Under the pieces are notes generated by a model. It was given only the letters and a program-made list of their open reading frames with translations, was not told the DNA's origin and did not search any database. DNA of 6,891 bases. Origin: Paracoccaceae bacterium. Its GTDB lineage: Bacteria; Pseudomonadota; Alphaproteobacteria; Rhodobacterales; Rhodobacteraceae. Positions 1 to 6,114 of this stretch are shown one piece after another; position 1 is the stretch's first letter; the number at the start of each line of letters is the position of its first letter. Where the stretch lies: NCBI GenBank assembly GCA_020832725.1, contig JAFIEC010000048.1:1-6891 (forward strand), read 5' to 3'. Made by a program: the position numbers and the translations under genes.

Positions 1-707
1 TCTCCGGCGCGCGCGCGGGTCAGCTCGTCGGCGGTGGGCGGCTCGAAATCGAACAGGTAGGAGCGTTCGCCACGTACCCGCAGCGCACCTGTGCCATCGA
101 CGATGAAGGCCCGCGCAAGGTTATGCTGCCCGCTCAGCCCATCGAGGTTGAGAAGCTGCCGCAGGTCGCTGTCGGTCAGGAAGCCGGCCTCTGCCCGGGC
201 CTCGGCCAGAAACCGCGCCACGGTGGCGGCATCCCGGGCCACCTCCTCGCGGTGCTCTGCCTGATAGGCCTGTGCCGCCTCCATCGAGTTGGTCACCACA
301 TGGCGCACACGGTCCGAGAACCAGCCCTCAAGCCCGAAATTCAGCGTGAGCGTGGCGAAGACAGCGACAAGTACCGTCGGCGTGAGCGCGACAAAGGCAA
401 AGACGCGGATCAGGCGAAAATGCAGCTCGGACCCTGCGGAACGGGCCCGCCTGTCGGCCACCATGCGCATGATCCGCTGCAGGACCAGACCCGCCAGGAT
501 CAGCACATAGACAAGATCGGCCAGCAGCACGCCCCGCAGCAGGCGCGAATCCGCGCCCTCGCCCATCACGCTCATGACAAAGAAGGTCGCTGCGGCCAGT
601 GAGGGGCCGAGGACGACAAGCCCGAGCGTGAGCGCGGTCTGGAAACGGCGCTGGCGGCGGATGCGCGCCAGGCGGTCCCATGCGGTGCGGCCGACGATTG
701 CGGTCAA
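1..707 (-). CDS. ntrY: NtrY-type nitrogen sensor histidine kinase, N-terminal part (cut by window edge)
   Basis: This is the membrane-embedded sensor kinase of the NtrY/NtrX two-component pair. Only about 235 N-terminal residues are inside the window; the HAMP, PAS, kinase and ATPase parts would lie beyond base 1. Seen here: a basic N-terminus (RLARIRRQRR near residues 12-21), then three hydrophobic segments at about residues 24-45, 56-80 and 99-122. The last carries LTPTVLVAVFATLTLNF, which resembles the third segment of NtrY proteins. A soluble, presumably periplasmic, sensor part begins after GLEGWFSDRVRHVVTNS. No ATG or GTG occurs in frame before the membrane segments. I chose TTG at 707 (MTAIVGRTAWDRL), preceded by a G run at 713-717 with 5-base spacing. 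It follows ntrC by 59 bases, as in other Rhodobacteraceae, where ntrX usually comes next. The family call is firm. The start is less certain. Confidence 0.88.
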   Translation of the reverse strand, partial: MTAIVGRTAWDRLARIRRQRRFQTALTLGLVVLGPSLAAATFFVMSVMGEGADSRLLRGVLLADLVYVLILAGLVLQRIMRMVADRRARSAGSELHFRLIRVFAFVALTPTVLVAVFATLTLNFGLEGWFSDRVRHVVTNSMEAAQAYQAEHREEVARDAATVARFLAEARAEAGFLTDSDLRQLLNLDGLSGQHNLARAFIVDGTGALRVRGERSYLFDFEPPTADELTRARAG

Positions 708-745
708 GCAAGCCCCCGAGGCATCTTGCGCCCCGGATGCAGGGC

Positions 746-763
746 GGCAACAGAACTGTTGCC
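746..763 (-). repeat. Perfect 8-bp inverted repeat (hairpin) between ntrC and ntrY
   Basis: On the minus strand GGCAACAG-TT-CTGTTGCC begins four bases after the ntrC stop codon (767-769). All 8 arm positions pair. In RNA it would form a 7-8 bp stem with a GUUC or UU loop. No T-tract follows, so it is not a standard intrinsic terminator. Its place between two cotranscribed sensor/regulator genes suggests an mRNA-stability, processing or partial-termination element. The structure is seen directly; the role is inferred. Confidence 0.55.
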
Positions 764-766
764 CAC

Positions 767-2140
767 TTACATCAACTTGCGCCGCCGTGTCACGCGGATA
801 TCCAGATCGGTAATCTTTTTGCGCAGCGTATTGCGGTTGATCCCCAGCAACTCCGCGCATCTGGCCTGATTGCCGCCCGTCGCCTCCAGCGCGATCTCGA
901 TCAGGGGGTGTTCGATTTCCTGCAACACCCTCTGATAGACGCCCGGCGGCGGCAGGCTGCCGCCATGCAGGTCGAAATAGCGCCGCAAGTGGGCTGCGAC
1001 AGAAGCCGAGAGGTTGTCGGCCCCGGCAAAGCCGCCGGGCGTTTCCATCGCCGGTTCTGCGCCCAGCACCCCTTCGACATCGGCGCGGGAGATGCGCGCC
1101 TCGGGCGAGCCCAGGACAAGCCGGCGCAACGTGTTCTCCAGCTGGCGCACGTTGCCGGGCCAGGGAAAGGCGCGCAACAGCGCCATGGCTTCGGGGGCGA
1201 TCGCGCGCGCGCCAAGGCCCTCGCGTTCCGCCCGCGCAAGGAAGAACTCTGCCAGCAGGGGGATATCCTCCACCCGCTCGCGCAGGGCGGGCACGGTCAG
1301 GGTAACACCGCTCAGCCGATAGAAGAGATCGCGGCGAAAGCCGTCCGGCCCGAGGTTGCGCGACAGGTCCACCTGGCTTGTGGCCATCACACGGGGCGCA
1401 TTGGCGGGAAATGTGTCCATCATCCGCACGATGCGGCCCTGGGCATCGGGCGAGAAATCTCCGATCTCGTCCAGCAGGATCGTGCCGCCCCGGGCGCGGG
1501 CCACAAGCGCCGAAGGGCCATCGGCCCCCGCCAGATCCCCATCCGACACGATCACGAAGGGCAATGTGCGCCGGTCAGAGAAATCATGGAGCGCGCGGGC
1601 CAGCAGCGACTTGCCCGAGCCGCTTTCGCCCATGATCAGCACCGGCATGTCGGTGTTCATCACCCGTGCCACCATGCGATAGAGCGCCTGCAGCACCACG
1701 GTGCGCCCTACCAGTGGCAGGTCCTCCCCGGGTTGCGGCGGGGGCGCGGCCTCGCGCGTGGGCTGGGGCGCGCGGCGGCGCTGCTCCAGTGCGCGGGCCG
1801 CCCGCTTCATCAGGTCCGGCAGGTCGAAGGGTTTGGGGAGGTAGTCATAGGCCTCGGCCTCGGCTGCCTGGATGGCGGTCATGATCGTGTTCTGGGCCGA
1901 TATCACGATCACCGGCAGGCCGGGACGGCGGCGGGCGATCTCGGGCAGGCATTCCAGCCCGTTGCCGTCGGGCATGACCACGTCCGAGACAACGAGGTCG
2001 CCCTTGCCCTCGTCCACCCAGCGCATCAGCGTGATCAGCGAGGAGGTCGCGTGTACCTTGCAGCCCGCCCGCGTCAGCGCCTGGGTCAGGACCGTCCGGA
2101 TCGTGCGATCATCGTCGGCAACAAGTACCGTTCCATCCAT
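767..2140 (-). CDS. ntrC: Nitrogen response regulator NtrC (NifR1), Rhodobacter type without GAFTGA loop
   Basis: Response regulator of the NtrB/NtrC pair, which activates nitrogen-assimilation genes when phosphorylated under nitrogen limitation; 457 residues. The receiver domain spans about 1-120, with acidic pocket D9-D11, phospho-acceptor D53 (SDVVMPDGNG), S81 and K103 (LPKPFD). The AAA+ domain spans about 140-375: Walker A GESGSGKS at 171-178, Walker B TILLDEIGD at 220-228, FRRDLFYRL at 268-276, then LRERVEDIPLL and WPGNVRQLEN. The C-terminal Fis-type helix-turn-helix holds NQARCAELLGINRNTLRKK. The GAFTGA sigma-54 contact segment is absent: the chain runs from SDGDLAGADGPSALVARARGG (about 199-219) straight into Walker B. 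R. capsulatus NtrC lacks the same loop and is known to act with sigma-70 RNA polymerase, so the same is inferred here. The ATG overlaps the ntrB stop by one base (TGATG), with GGAG at 2149-2152. Confidence 0.97.
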   Translation of the reverse strand: MDGTVLVADDDRTIRTVLTQALTRAGCKVHATSSLITLMRWVDEGKGDLVVSDVVMPDGNGLECLPEIARRRPGLPVIVISAQNTIMTAIQAAEAEAYDYLPKPFDLPDLMKRAARALEQRRRAPQPTREAAPPPQPGEDLPLVGRTVVLQALYRMVARVMNTDMPVLIMGESGSGKSLLARALHDFSDRRTLPFVIVSDGDLAGADGPSALVARARGGTILLDEIGDFSPDAQGRIVRMMDTFPANAPRVMATSQVDLSRNLGPDGFRRDLFYRLSGVTLTVPALRERVEDIPLLAEFFLARAEREGLGARAIAPEAMALLRAFPWPGNVRQLENTLRRLVLGSPEARISRADVEGVLGAEPAMETPGGFAGADNLSASVAAHLRRYFDLHGGSLPPPGVYQRVLQEIEHPLIEIALEATGGNQARCAELLGINRNTLRKKITDLDIRVTRRRKLM

Positions 2141-3225
2141 CAGGGGGTCTCCGGATTGTCTTGGGGGGCGGAAGCGACGGGAAGCGAGATGCGAAAGGCG
2201 GTGCGGCCCGGCGCGGATTCAACGCCGATCCAGCCGCCATGATCCGATATGATCTTCGAGACGAGCGCCAGCCCAAGCCCGGTGCCGTTTTCCCGCCCGC
2301 TCACGAAGGGCTCGAAGATGGCATCGGCCATGTCGGGCGGGATGCCGGGGCCGTCGTCCACGATCTCGATCTGAAGGGGCAACCCCTTCTGCTGTCCGTC
2401 CGACTGGCGCACCCGCAGGCTCATCTCGTAGAAGGTGCGCAGGCGGATGGTCCCCCCATCCCGGCAGGCCTCGGCGGCGTTCCTGATGAGATTGAGCACG
2501 ACCTGCAGCAACTGGTTGGAATCGCCCCTGCAGGCAGGAAGCGAGGGGTCGTATTCCTCGCGGAAGGTGATGTGCGCGGCAAACCCCAGCACCGCAGACC
2601 GGCGCGCCCGGTCAAGCACGTCGTGGATGTTCACCGCATCCTGCGCCGGCGGGCGCAGGTTGCCGAACTGCTCCACCTGTTCCAGCAACAGCAGGATGCG
2701 ACGTGTCTCGGCCACGATGAGCTCTGTCAGCTCACGGTCATCGCCCTGAAGACCCATGGACAGAAGCTGTGCCGCCCCGGTGATTCCGGCCAGCGGGTTC
2801 TTGATCTCGTGGGCCAGCATCTCGGCCATGCCGATCGCGGATTTCGCAGCCGACTTGACCTGCATCGCCCGGCCCAGCCGTCCGGCCACCTCACGCGATT
2901 CGATCAGCATCATCAGATGCGACCCGTCATTGGACAGAGGCGCGATCTGCACCGAACACAAGACCGGCGCGCGCTCTGACGTGCCCAGCCCGACATCGTT
3001 GAGAAACAGCGCCGAGCCACGCTCCCGCGCCCGGTCGAGGCTGTCCTCCAGCACCGAATCGGCATTCAGCCGCTCGCCCACGGGCTGCCCCTCCAGCACC
3101 CGGAGCGAGGCATTGAGAAACGCCTCCGCGGGCACGTTCACGGCCACGATGCGGTTCTCGCCATCCACGATCAGCGCCGGAATCGGCAGCGAGGCCCAGA
3201 CGATCTCGTCACGCACCGGGCTCAT
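2140..3225 (-). CDS. ntrB: Nitrogen regulation sensor histidine kinase NtrB (NifR2)
   Basis: Cytoplasmic kinase/phosphatase that phosphorylates NtrC when nitrogen is scarce; in this family it is controlled by PII protein. The protein has 361 residues and no membrane segment, which fits NtrB. A PAS-like sensor region covers about 5-110 (IPALIVDGENRIVAVNVPAEAFL). The dimerisation/phospho-acceptor helix carries H139 in LAHEIKNPLAGITGAAQLL. The ATPase domain has an N-box with N245 and N249 (VVLNLIRNAAEA), the D-box DDGPGIP at 290-296, an FEPF box at 304-307 and GTGLGLAL at 314-321. The ATG at 3225 overlaps the dusB stop as ATGA and has no strong ribosome binding site, so translation is probably coupled to dusB. 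The frame stays open for a further 376 codons upstream through dusB, but that part codes for no recognisable protein and is a GC-bias artefact. Confidence 0.97.
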   Translation of the reverse strand: MSPVRDEIVWASLPIPALIVDGENRIVAVNVPAEAFLNASLRVLEGQPVGERLNADSVLEDSLDRARERGSALFLNDVGLGTSERAPVLCSVQIAPLSNDGSHLMMLIESREVAGRLGRAMQVKSAAKSAIGMAEMLAHEIKNPLAGITGAAQLLSMGLQGDDRELTELIVAETRRILLLLEQVEQFGNLRPPAQDAVNIHDVLDRARRSAVLGFAAHITFREEYDPSLPACRGDSNQLLQVVLNLIRNAAEACRDGGTIRLRTFYEMSLRVRQSDGQQKGLPLQIEIVDDGPGIPPDMADAIFEPFVSGRENGTGLGLALVSKIISDHGGWIGVESAPGRTAFRISLPVASAPQDNPETP

Positions 3226-4271
3226 GCTGCTTGCGCCCGTGCCGGAAGCGAGGGGACGCCACTCAGGGCATCGGCCATCAGTGCCATGACACGCGCCGGC
3301 GTATCGGCCGTCAGGATCGCGCGTCGCAGATCGGACGGGATTGCGCGCCCTTCCGCGCCCCCCTCTGCAGCGGCATCCAGATACCAGCCCAGATGCTTGC
3401 GCGCGACCCGCAGCCCAAGTTCGCGCCCGTAGAAGGACAGGATCGCGTCGTAATGGGCAGCCACGAGGGCTGCGCGCTGCGCGCCGTGCGGGATGTCGGG
3501 AAGGGGCATGAGCCCGAGGCCCGCCGCGATACTGGCAAGCACCCATGGCCTGCCACGCGCGCCGCGCCCCACCATCACCGCCGCCGCTCCAGAGGCCGCA
3601 AGGGCCGCCCGGGCCGTGGATGCATCGATGATGTCGCCATTCGCCACCACCGGCACCGAAACCGCCCGCACCACCGCAGCGATCGCCGCCCAATCGGCGG
3701 CGCCCCGGTAGAACTGACAGCGGGTGCGGCCATGCACGGTGATCATGCTCACCCCCGCCCCCTCTGCCCTCACGGCCAGCTCCGGTGCATTGAGGCAGCC
3801 CTCGTCCCAGCCCAGCCGCATCTTGAGCGTGACCGGAACCGAGACCGCGCCGCGCACCGCCTCGATCAGCCGCAGCGCATGATCGGGCTCGCGCATCAGC
3901 GCCGAGCCGGACCAGCCGGAGGTGACCTTCTTGGCGGGGCAGCCCATGTTGATGTCGATGATCCGCGCGCCCTGCCCCTCCAGCATGCGGGCGGCCTCGG
4001 CCATGGCACCGGCCTCGCGCCCGGCCAGCTGCACTGCCGTGGCCCCCTCGCCCAGACCCAGCTCGGCCCGGGCACGGGCCGAGGGGCGGGCCGTCAGCAA
4101 CTCGGCGCTGGCCACCATCTCGGAGACCACAAGCCCCGCACCAAACCCCGCCACGACACGACGAAAGGGCAGATCGGTGATCCCGGCCATAGGTGCCAGA
4201 AGCACCGGAAGCCCGCCGAACGGGGGTTGGGCCACCTTGAAGCCAGAGGGATATGCCGGTTGTTTGGTCAA
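3222..4271 (-). CDS. dusB: tRNA-dihydrouridine synthase DusB (NifR3 family)
   Basis: FMN-dependent enzyme that reduces a uridine in the tRNA D-loop to dihydrouridine with NADPH. The protein has 349 residues, slightly longer than the usual 320-340. TIM-barrel motifs appear in order: LLAPMAGITDLPFR at 24-37, VQLAGRE at 80-86, DINMGCPAKKV at 106-116 with catalytic C111, VTLKMRLGWD at 147-156, ITVHGRTR, VVANGDI and VMVGRGARGRPW, followed by RKHLGWYL in the helical tRNA-binding domain. The start is TTG at 4271, with AGGA upstream on the minus strand at 9-base spacing. No ATG lies in frame before the first barrel motif. It is the first gene of the dusB-ntrB-ntrC operon; nifR3 was named from the same position in R. 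capsulatus. A direct role in nitrogen control is not evident, and its position may simply set ntrBC expression. Confidence 0.96.
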   Translation of the reverse strand: MTKQPAYPSGFKVAQPPFGGLPVLLAPMAGITDLPFRRVVAGFGAGLVVSEMVASAELLTARPSARARAELGLGEGATAVQLAGREAGAMAEAARMLEGQGARIIDINMGCPAKKVTSGWSGSALMREPDHALRLIEAVRGAVSVPVTLKMRLGWDEGCLNAPELAVRAEGAGVSMITVHGRTRCQFYRGAADWAAIAAVVRAVSVPVVANGDIIDASTARAALAASGAAAVMVGRGARGRPWVLASIAAGLGLMPLPDIPHGAQRAALVAAHYDAILSFYGRELGLRVARKHLGWYLDAAAEGGAEGRAIPSDLRRAILTADTPARVMALMADALSGVPSLPARAQAA

Positions 4272-4298
4272 ATGCCCGTTTCCTGTGCAGTGGCCCTT

Positions 4299-4327
4299 GG
4301 TCTAGGGCGCAGTGCGGCGTGGAGCAA
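4299..4327 (-). promoter_or_regulatory. Possible promoter for dusB-ntrB-ntrC
   Basis: Minus strand: -35-like TTGCTC (4322-4327), a 17-base spacer, and -10-like TAGACC (4299-4304). Transcription would begin near 4292, leaving a leader of about 20 bases before the TTG start of dusB. Each box matches the sigma-70 consensus at only three of six positions, though TTG is the best kept part of alphaproteobacterial -35 boxes. No NtrC site could be recognised. Confidence 0.3.
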
Positions 4328-4340
4328 GCACGGTGACGCG

Positions 4341-4369
4341 TTGTCAGCAGCACAGTGCTGACTTACAAG
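4341..4369 (+). promoter_or_regulatory. Probable sigma-70 promoter of ispDF
   Basis: -35 TTGTCA (4341-4346, five of six consensus matches), a 17-base spacer, and -10 TACAAG (4364-4369, four of six). The predicted transcription start near 4376 leaves a short leader of roughly 23 bases before the ispDF ATG at 4399. Spacing and orientation are both right for the ispDF-pgpA-pncC run. This is the best promoter match in the window, but it was found by eye only. Confidence 0.5.
4343..4362. repeat. Inverted repeat inside the ispDF promoter, candidate operator
   Basis: GTCAGCA (4343-4349) and TGCTGAC (4356-4362) are perfect 7-bp arms around a 6-base centre. A second register, CAGCAC-A-GTGCTG (4348-4360), is a perfect 6+1+6 palindrome. 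The repeat starts within the -35 box and fills the spacer up to the -10 box, where a bound dimeric repressor would block polymerase. No T-tract follows, so it is not a terminator. I do not recognise the cognate regulator. It could act on both divergent operons. Confidence 0.5.
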
Positions 4370-4398
4370 CCAACAGGGGCACAGATACGGTTCAAGTG

Positions 4399-5604
4399 AT
4401 GAAAATTGTGGCAGTTGTTGTGGCAGCAGGCAGCGGGCAGCGCGCCGGAGGGGGGCTGCCCAAGCAGTTCCGGCCCCTGGGCGACCGCCCCGTCCTGGCC
4501 CACACGCTGGACCGAGTCGCGGCCTGCCCGGGCCTCGGGCGCATCGCGCTTGTCCTCGGCGCGGGGCAGGAAGCTCTCTTTCACAGCCATGTCCGGCCAC
4601 ATTTGTCCGATGCGCTGGCCGCGACGATCCGGCTAGTCAAAGGCGGCGCGGATCGCGGTGCCTCGGTGCGGGCGGGCCTTGATGCGCTTGTGCCCGACGC
4701 GCCCACCCATGTGCTCATCCATGATGGGGCACGGCCCTGCCTTGGCCCCGACCTTCTGGCCCGGCTGTGCATGGCACTTGACGGCGGCGCGCGGGGGGCG
4801 GCCCCGGCGCTGCCCGTGACCGATGCGCTTTGGTACGGGCAGGACGGGAAGGTCGCCGACTCAAGGCCGCGCGGGGGCCTGTGGCGCGCACAGACCCCAC
4901 AGGCCTTTGCCTTCGCCGATATCCGCGATGCCCACAGGGCCGCCGGGGCCGCAGGGCAAAGCCCGGCCGATGATGTCGAGGTCGCCCGGGGGGCAGGCAT
5001 TGACGTGACCATCGTCGAGGGCGATGAAGACAACCTCAAGATCACCCGCCCCGAGGATTTTGCCCGCGCAGCGCGCGTGCTGGCGGATCGGGCAGGCAGC
5101 CCCGGAAAGGATCGCGCAGTGGTGGATGTCCGCACCGGAACCGGCTTTGACGTGCACGCCTTCGGGCCCGGTGATCACGCCATGCTCTGCGGCATCGCGG
5201 TGCCCCACGAACGCGGGCTGGCCGGTCATTCGGATGCCGATGTGGGCCTGCATGCCCTGACCGATGCCCTTCTGGGCGCACTGGCCGAAGGCGATATCGG
5301 GCAATGGTTTCCCCCTTCCGATCCGCGCTGGAAGGGGGCATCGTCGGATATCTTCCTGCGCGCCGCAGCCGAGCGCGCGCGGGAGCGGGGTTTTGCCATC
5401 ACCCATCTGGACGTCACCCTGATCTGCGAGCGCCCGAAGATCGGCCCCCACAGCGCCGCAATGCGCGCCCGTATCGCCGAGATCACGGGGCTGTCGCCCG
5501 ACCGGGTCAGCGTCAAGGCCACCACGACCGAGCGTCTGGGCTTTGCCGGCCGCGAAGAGGGCATCGCGGCGCTTGCCTCGGCCACGCTGGTGGCAGGCGC
5601 ATGA
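4399..5604 (+). CDS. ispDF: Bifunctional MEP-pathway enzyme IspDF
   Basis: Fusion of two non-consecutive enzymes of the methylerythritol phosphate route to isopentenyl diphosphate: IspD (CTP-dependent formation of CDP-methylerythritol) and IspF (formation of methylerythritol 2,4-cyclodiphosphate). It has 401 residues. IspD, about 1-225: VVVAAGSGQRAGGGLPKQF with R15 and K22 in the nucleotide loop, VKGGADRGASVRAGL, HDGARP at 108-113, WRAQTPQAF, and DNLKITRPED. IspF, about 243-400: TGFDVHAF with metal ligands D251 and H253, AGHSDADVGLH with H277/S278 and third metal ligand H285, IGQWFPPSD, and VKATTTERLGFAGREEGIAA. The ATG at 4399 is chosen because MKIVAVVVAAG matches the family start. The frame is open 29 codons further upstream, but that part covers the promoter. 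The ribosome binding site is weak. The stop overlaps pgpA. Confidence 0.96.
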   Translation: MKIVAVVVAAGSGQRAGGGLPKQFRPLGDRPVLAHTLDRVAACPGLGRIALVLGAGQEALFHSHVRPHLSDALAATIRLVKGGADRGASVRAGLDALVPDAPTHVLIHDGARPCLGPDLLARLCMALDGGARGAAPALPVTDALWYGQDGKVADSRPRGGLWRAQTPQAFAFADIRDAHRAAGAAGQSPADDVEVARGAGIDVTIVEGDEDNLKITRPEDFARAARVLADRAGSPGKDRAVVDVRTGTGFDVHAFGPGDHAMLCGIAVPHERGLAGHSDADVGLHALTDALLGALAEGDIGQWFPPSDPRWKGASSDIFLRAAAERARERGFAITHLDVTLICERPKIGPHSAAMRARIAEITGLSPDRVSVKATTTERLGFAGREEGIAALASATLVAGA

Positions 5605-6104
5605 GGCGGCCCGACACACCTGCGCGGCTGATCGCGACCTTCTTCGGTGCGGGCCTGCTGCCCGCCGCGCCGGGCACCTGGGGCAGCCTTGCGGCACTTC
5701 CCGTGGGCTGGGCGCTGCATCTGTGGGCGGGGCCTGCGGGGCTGCTGCTGGGGATCGTCCTTGCCACCGGCATCGGTTGGTGGGCGACGGCTCAGGTGAT
5801 GGCGGCAACTGACGATCCCGACCCATCGGAAGTTGTGATCGACGAGGTGGCGGGCCAGTGGATCGCGCTTCTGCCCCTGTCGCTCCTGGCACCTGCTGCG
5901 GTTGCGGCGGATGCTGCCGCGATTCCGTGGGTGGGGCTGGTGCTGGCCTTTGCGCTGTTTCGCCTGTTCGACATCTGGAAGCCGGGGCCGATCGGCATGG
6001 CCGACCGCATGCATACCCCATGGGGCCTGATGCTGGACGATCTGCTTGCCGGGGTTGCCGCCGCCGCCCTTGTTGCCGTGCCGCTTCTGGCCGGCCTGAT
6101 CTGA
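5601..6104 (+). CDS. pgpA: Phosphatidylglycerophosphatase A
   Basis: Inner-membrane phosphatase that removes phosphate from phosphatidylglycerophosphate, giving phosphatidylglycerol for membranes and cardiolipin. 167 residues, normal for PgpA. Family motifs: FFGAGLLPAAPGTWGSLAALP at about 14-34, the acidic VVIDEVAGQWIAL at 78-90 (D81, E82), and FRLFDIWKPGPIGMAD at 120-135 with D124, K127 and D135. Several hydrophobic stretches (about 30-60, 87-120 and the C-terminus) fit a multi-pass membrane protein. The ATG overlaps the ispDF stop as ATGA, with only a weak upstream site, so translation is probably coupled. Pairing with ispDF joins two routes that feed membrane lipids and quinones, but this may only reflect shared housekeeping expression. 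Confidence 0.94.
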   Translation: MRRPDTPARLIATFFGAGLLPAAPGTWGSLAALPVGWALHLWAGPAGLLLGIVLATGIGWWATAQVMAATDDPDPSEVVIDEVAGQWIALLPLSLLAPAAVAADAAAIPWVGLVLAFALFRLFDIWKPGPIGMADRMHTPWGLMLDDLLAGVAAAALVAVPLLAGLI

Positions 6105-6108
6105 GGAG
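6103..6108 (+). promoter_or_regulatory. Strong ribosome binding site of pncC
   Basis: GAGGAG lies 6 bases before the ATG at 6115 and starts inside the pgpA stop codon. It fixes the pncC start and implies independent initiation rather than coupling. Confidence 0.7.
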
Positions 6109-6114
6109 ACCCGA

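Noticed and set aside
721..740. Second short inverted repeat GCATC/GATGC in the ntrC-ntrY gap
   Set aside because: Only 5-bp arms with a 10-base loop, expected by chance in GC-rich DNA.
680..2242. 520-codon plus-strand open frame opposite ntrC
   Set aside because: It is antisense to an unambiguous NtrC. Its translation is rich in His, Arg, Gln and Gly with no recognisable domain, as expected for shadow frames in GC-rich DNA.
3226..4353. Upstream extension of the ntrB frame giving a 737-residue protein
   Set aside because: The added 376 codons lie over dusB in another frame and encode Gly/Arg/Ala-rich sequence without motifs. The PAS-kinase protein begins naturally at the ATG at 3225, coupled to the dusB stop.
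3231..4361. 376-codon plus-strand open frame opposite dusB
   Set aside because: It covers DusB with all catalytic motifs on the other strand. The His/Arg/Gly-rich translation matches no family.
4363..4368. Second dusB-facing promoter using minus-strand TTGTAA as -35 box
   Set aside because: At 17-bp spacing the -10 position reads GACAAC, a poor match, and it would leave a leader of about 65 bases. The nearer candidate at 4299-4327 is more plausible.
4312..4398. N-terminal extension of IspDF by 29 residues
   Set aside because: The extension covers the predicted promoter and inverted repeat, and its sequence is unlike IspD N-termini. MKIVAVVVAAG at 4399 fits the family start.
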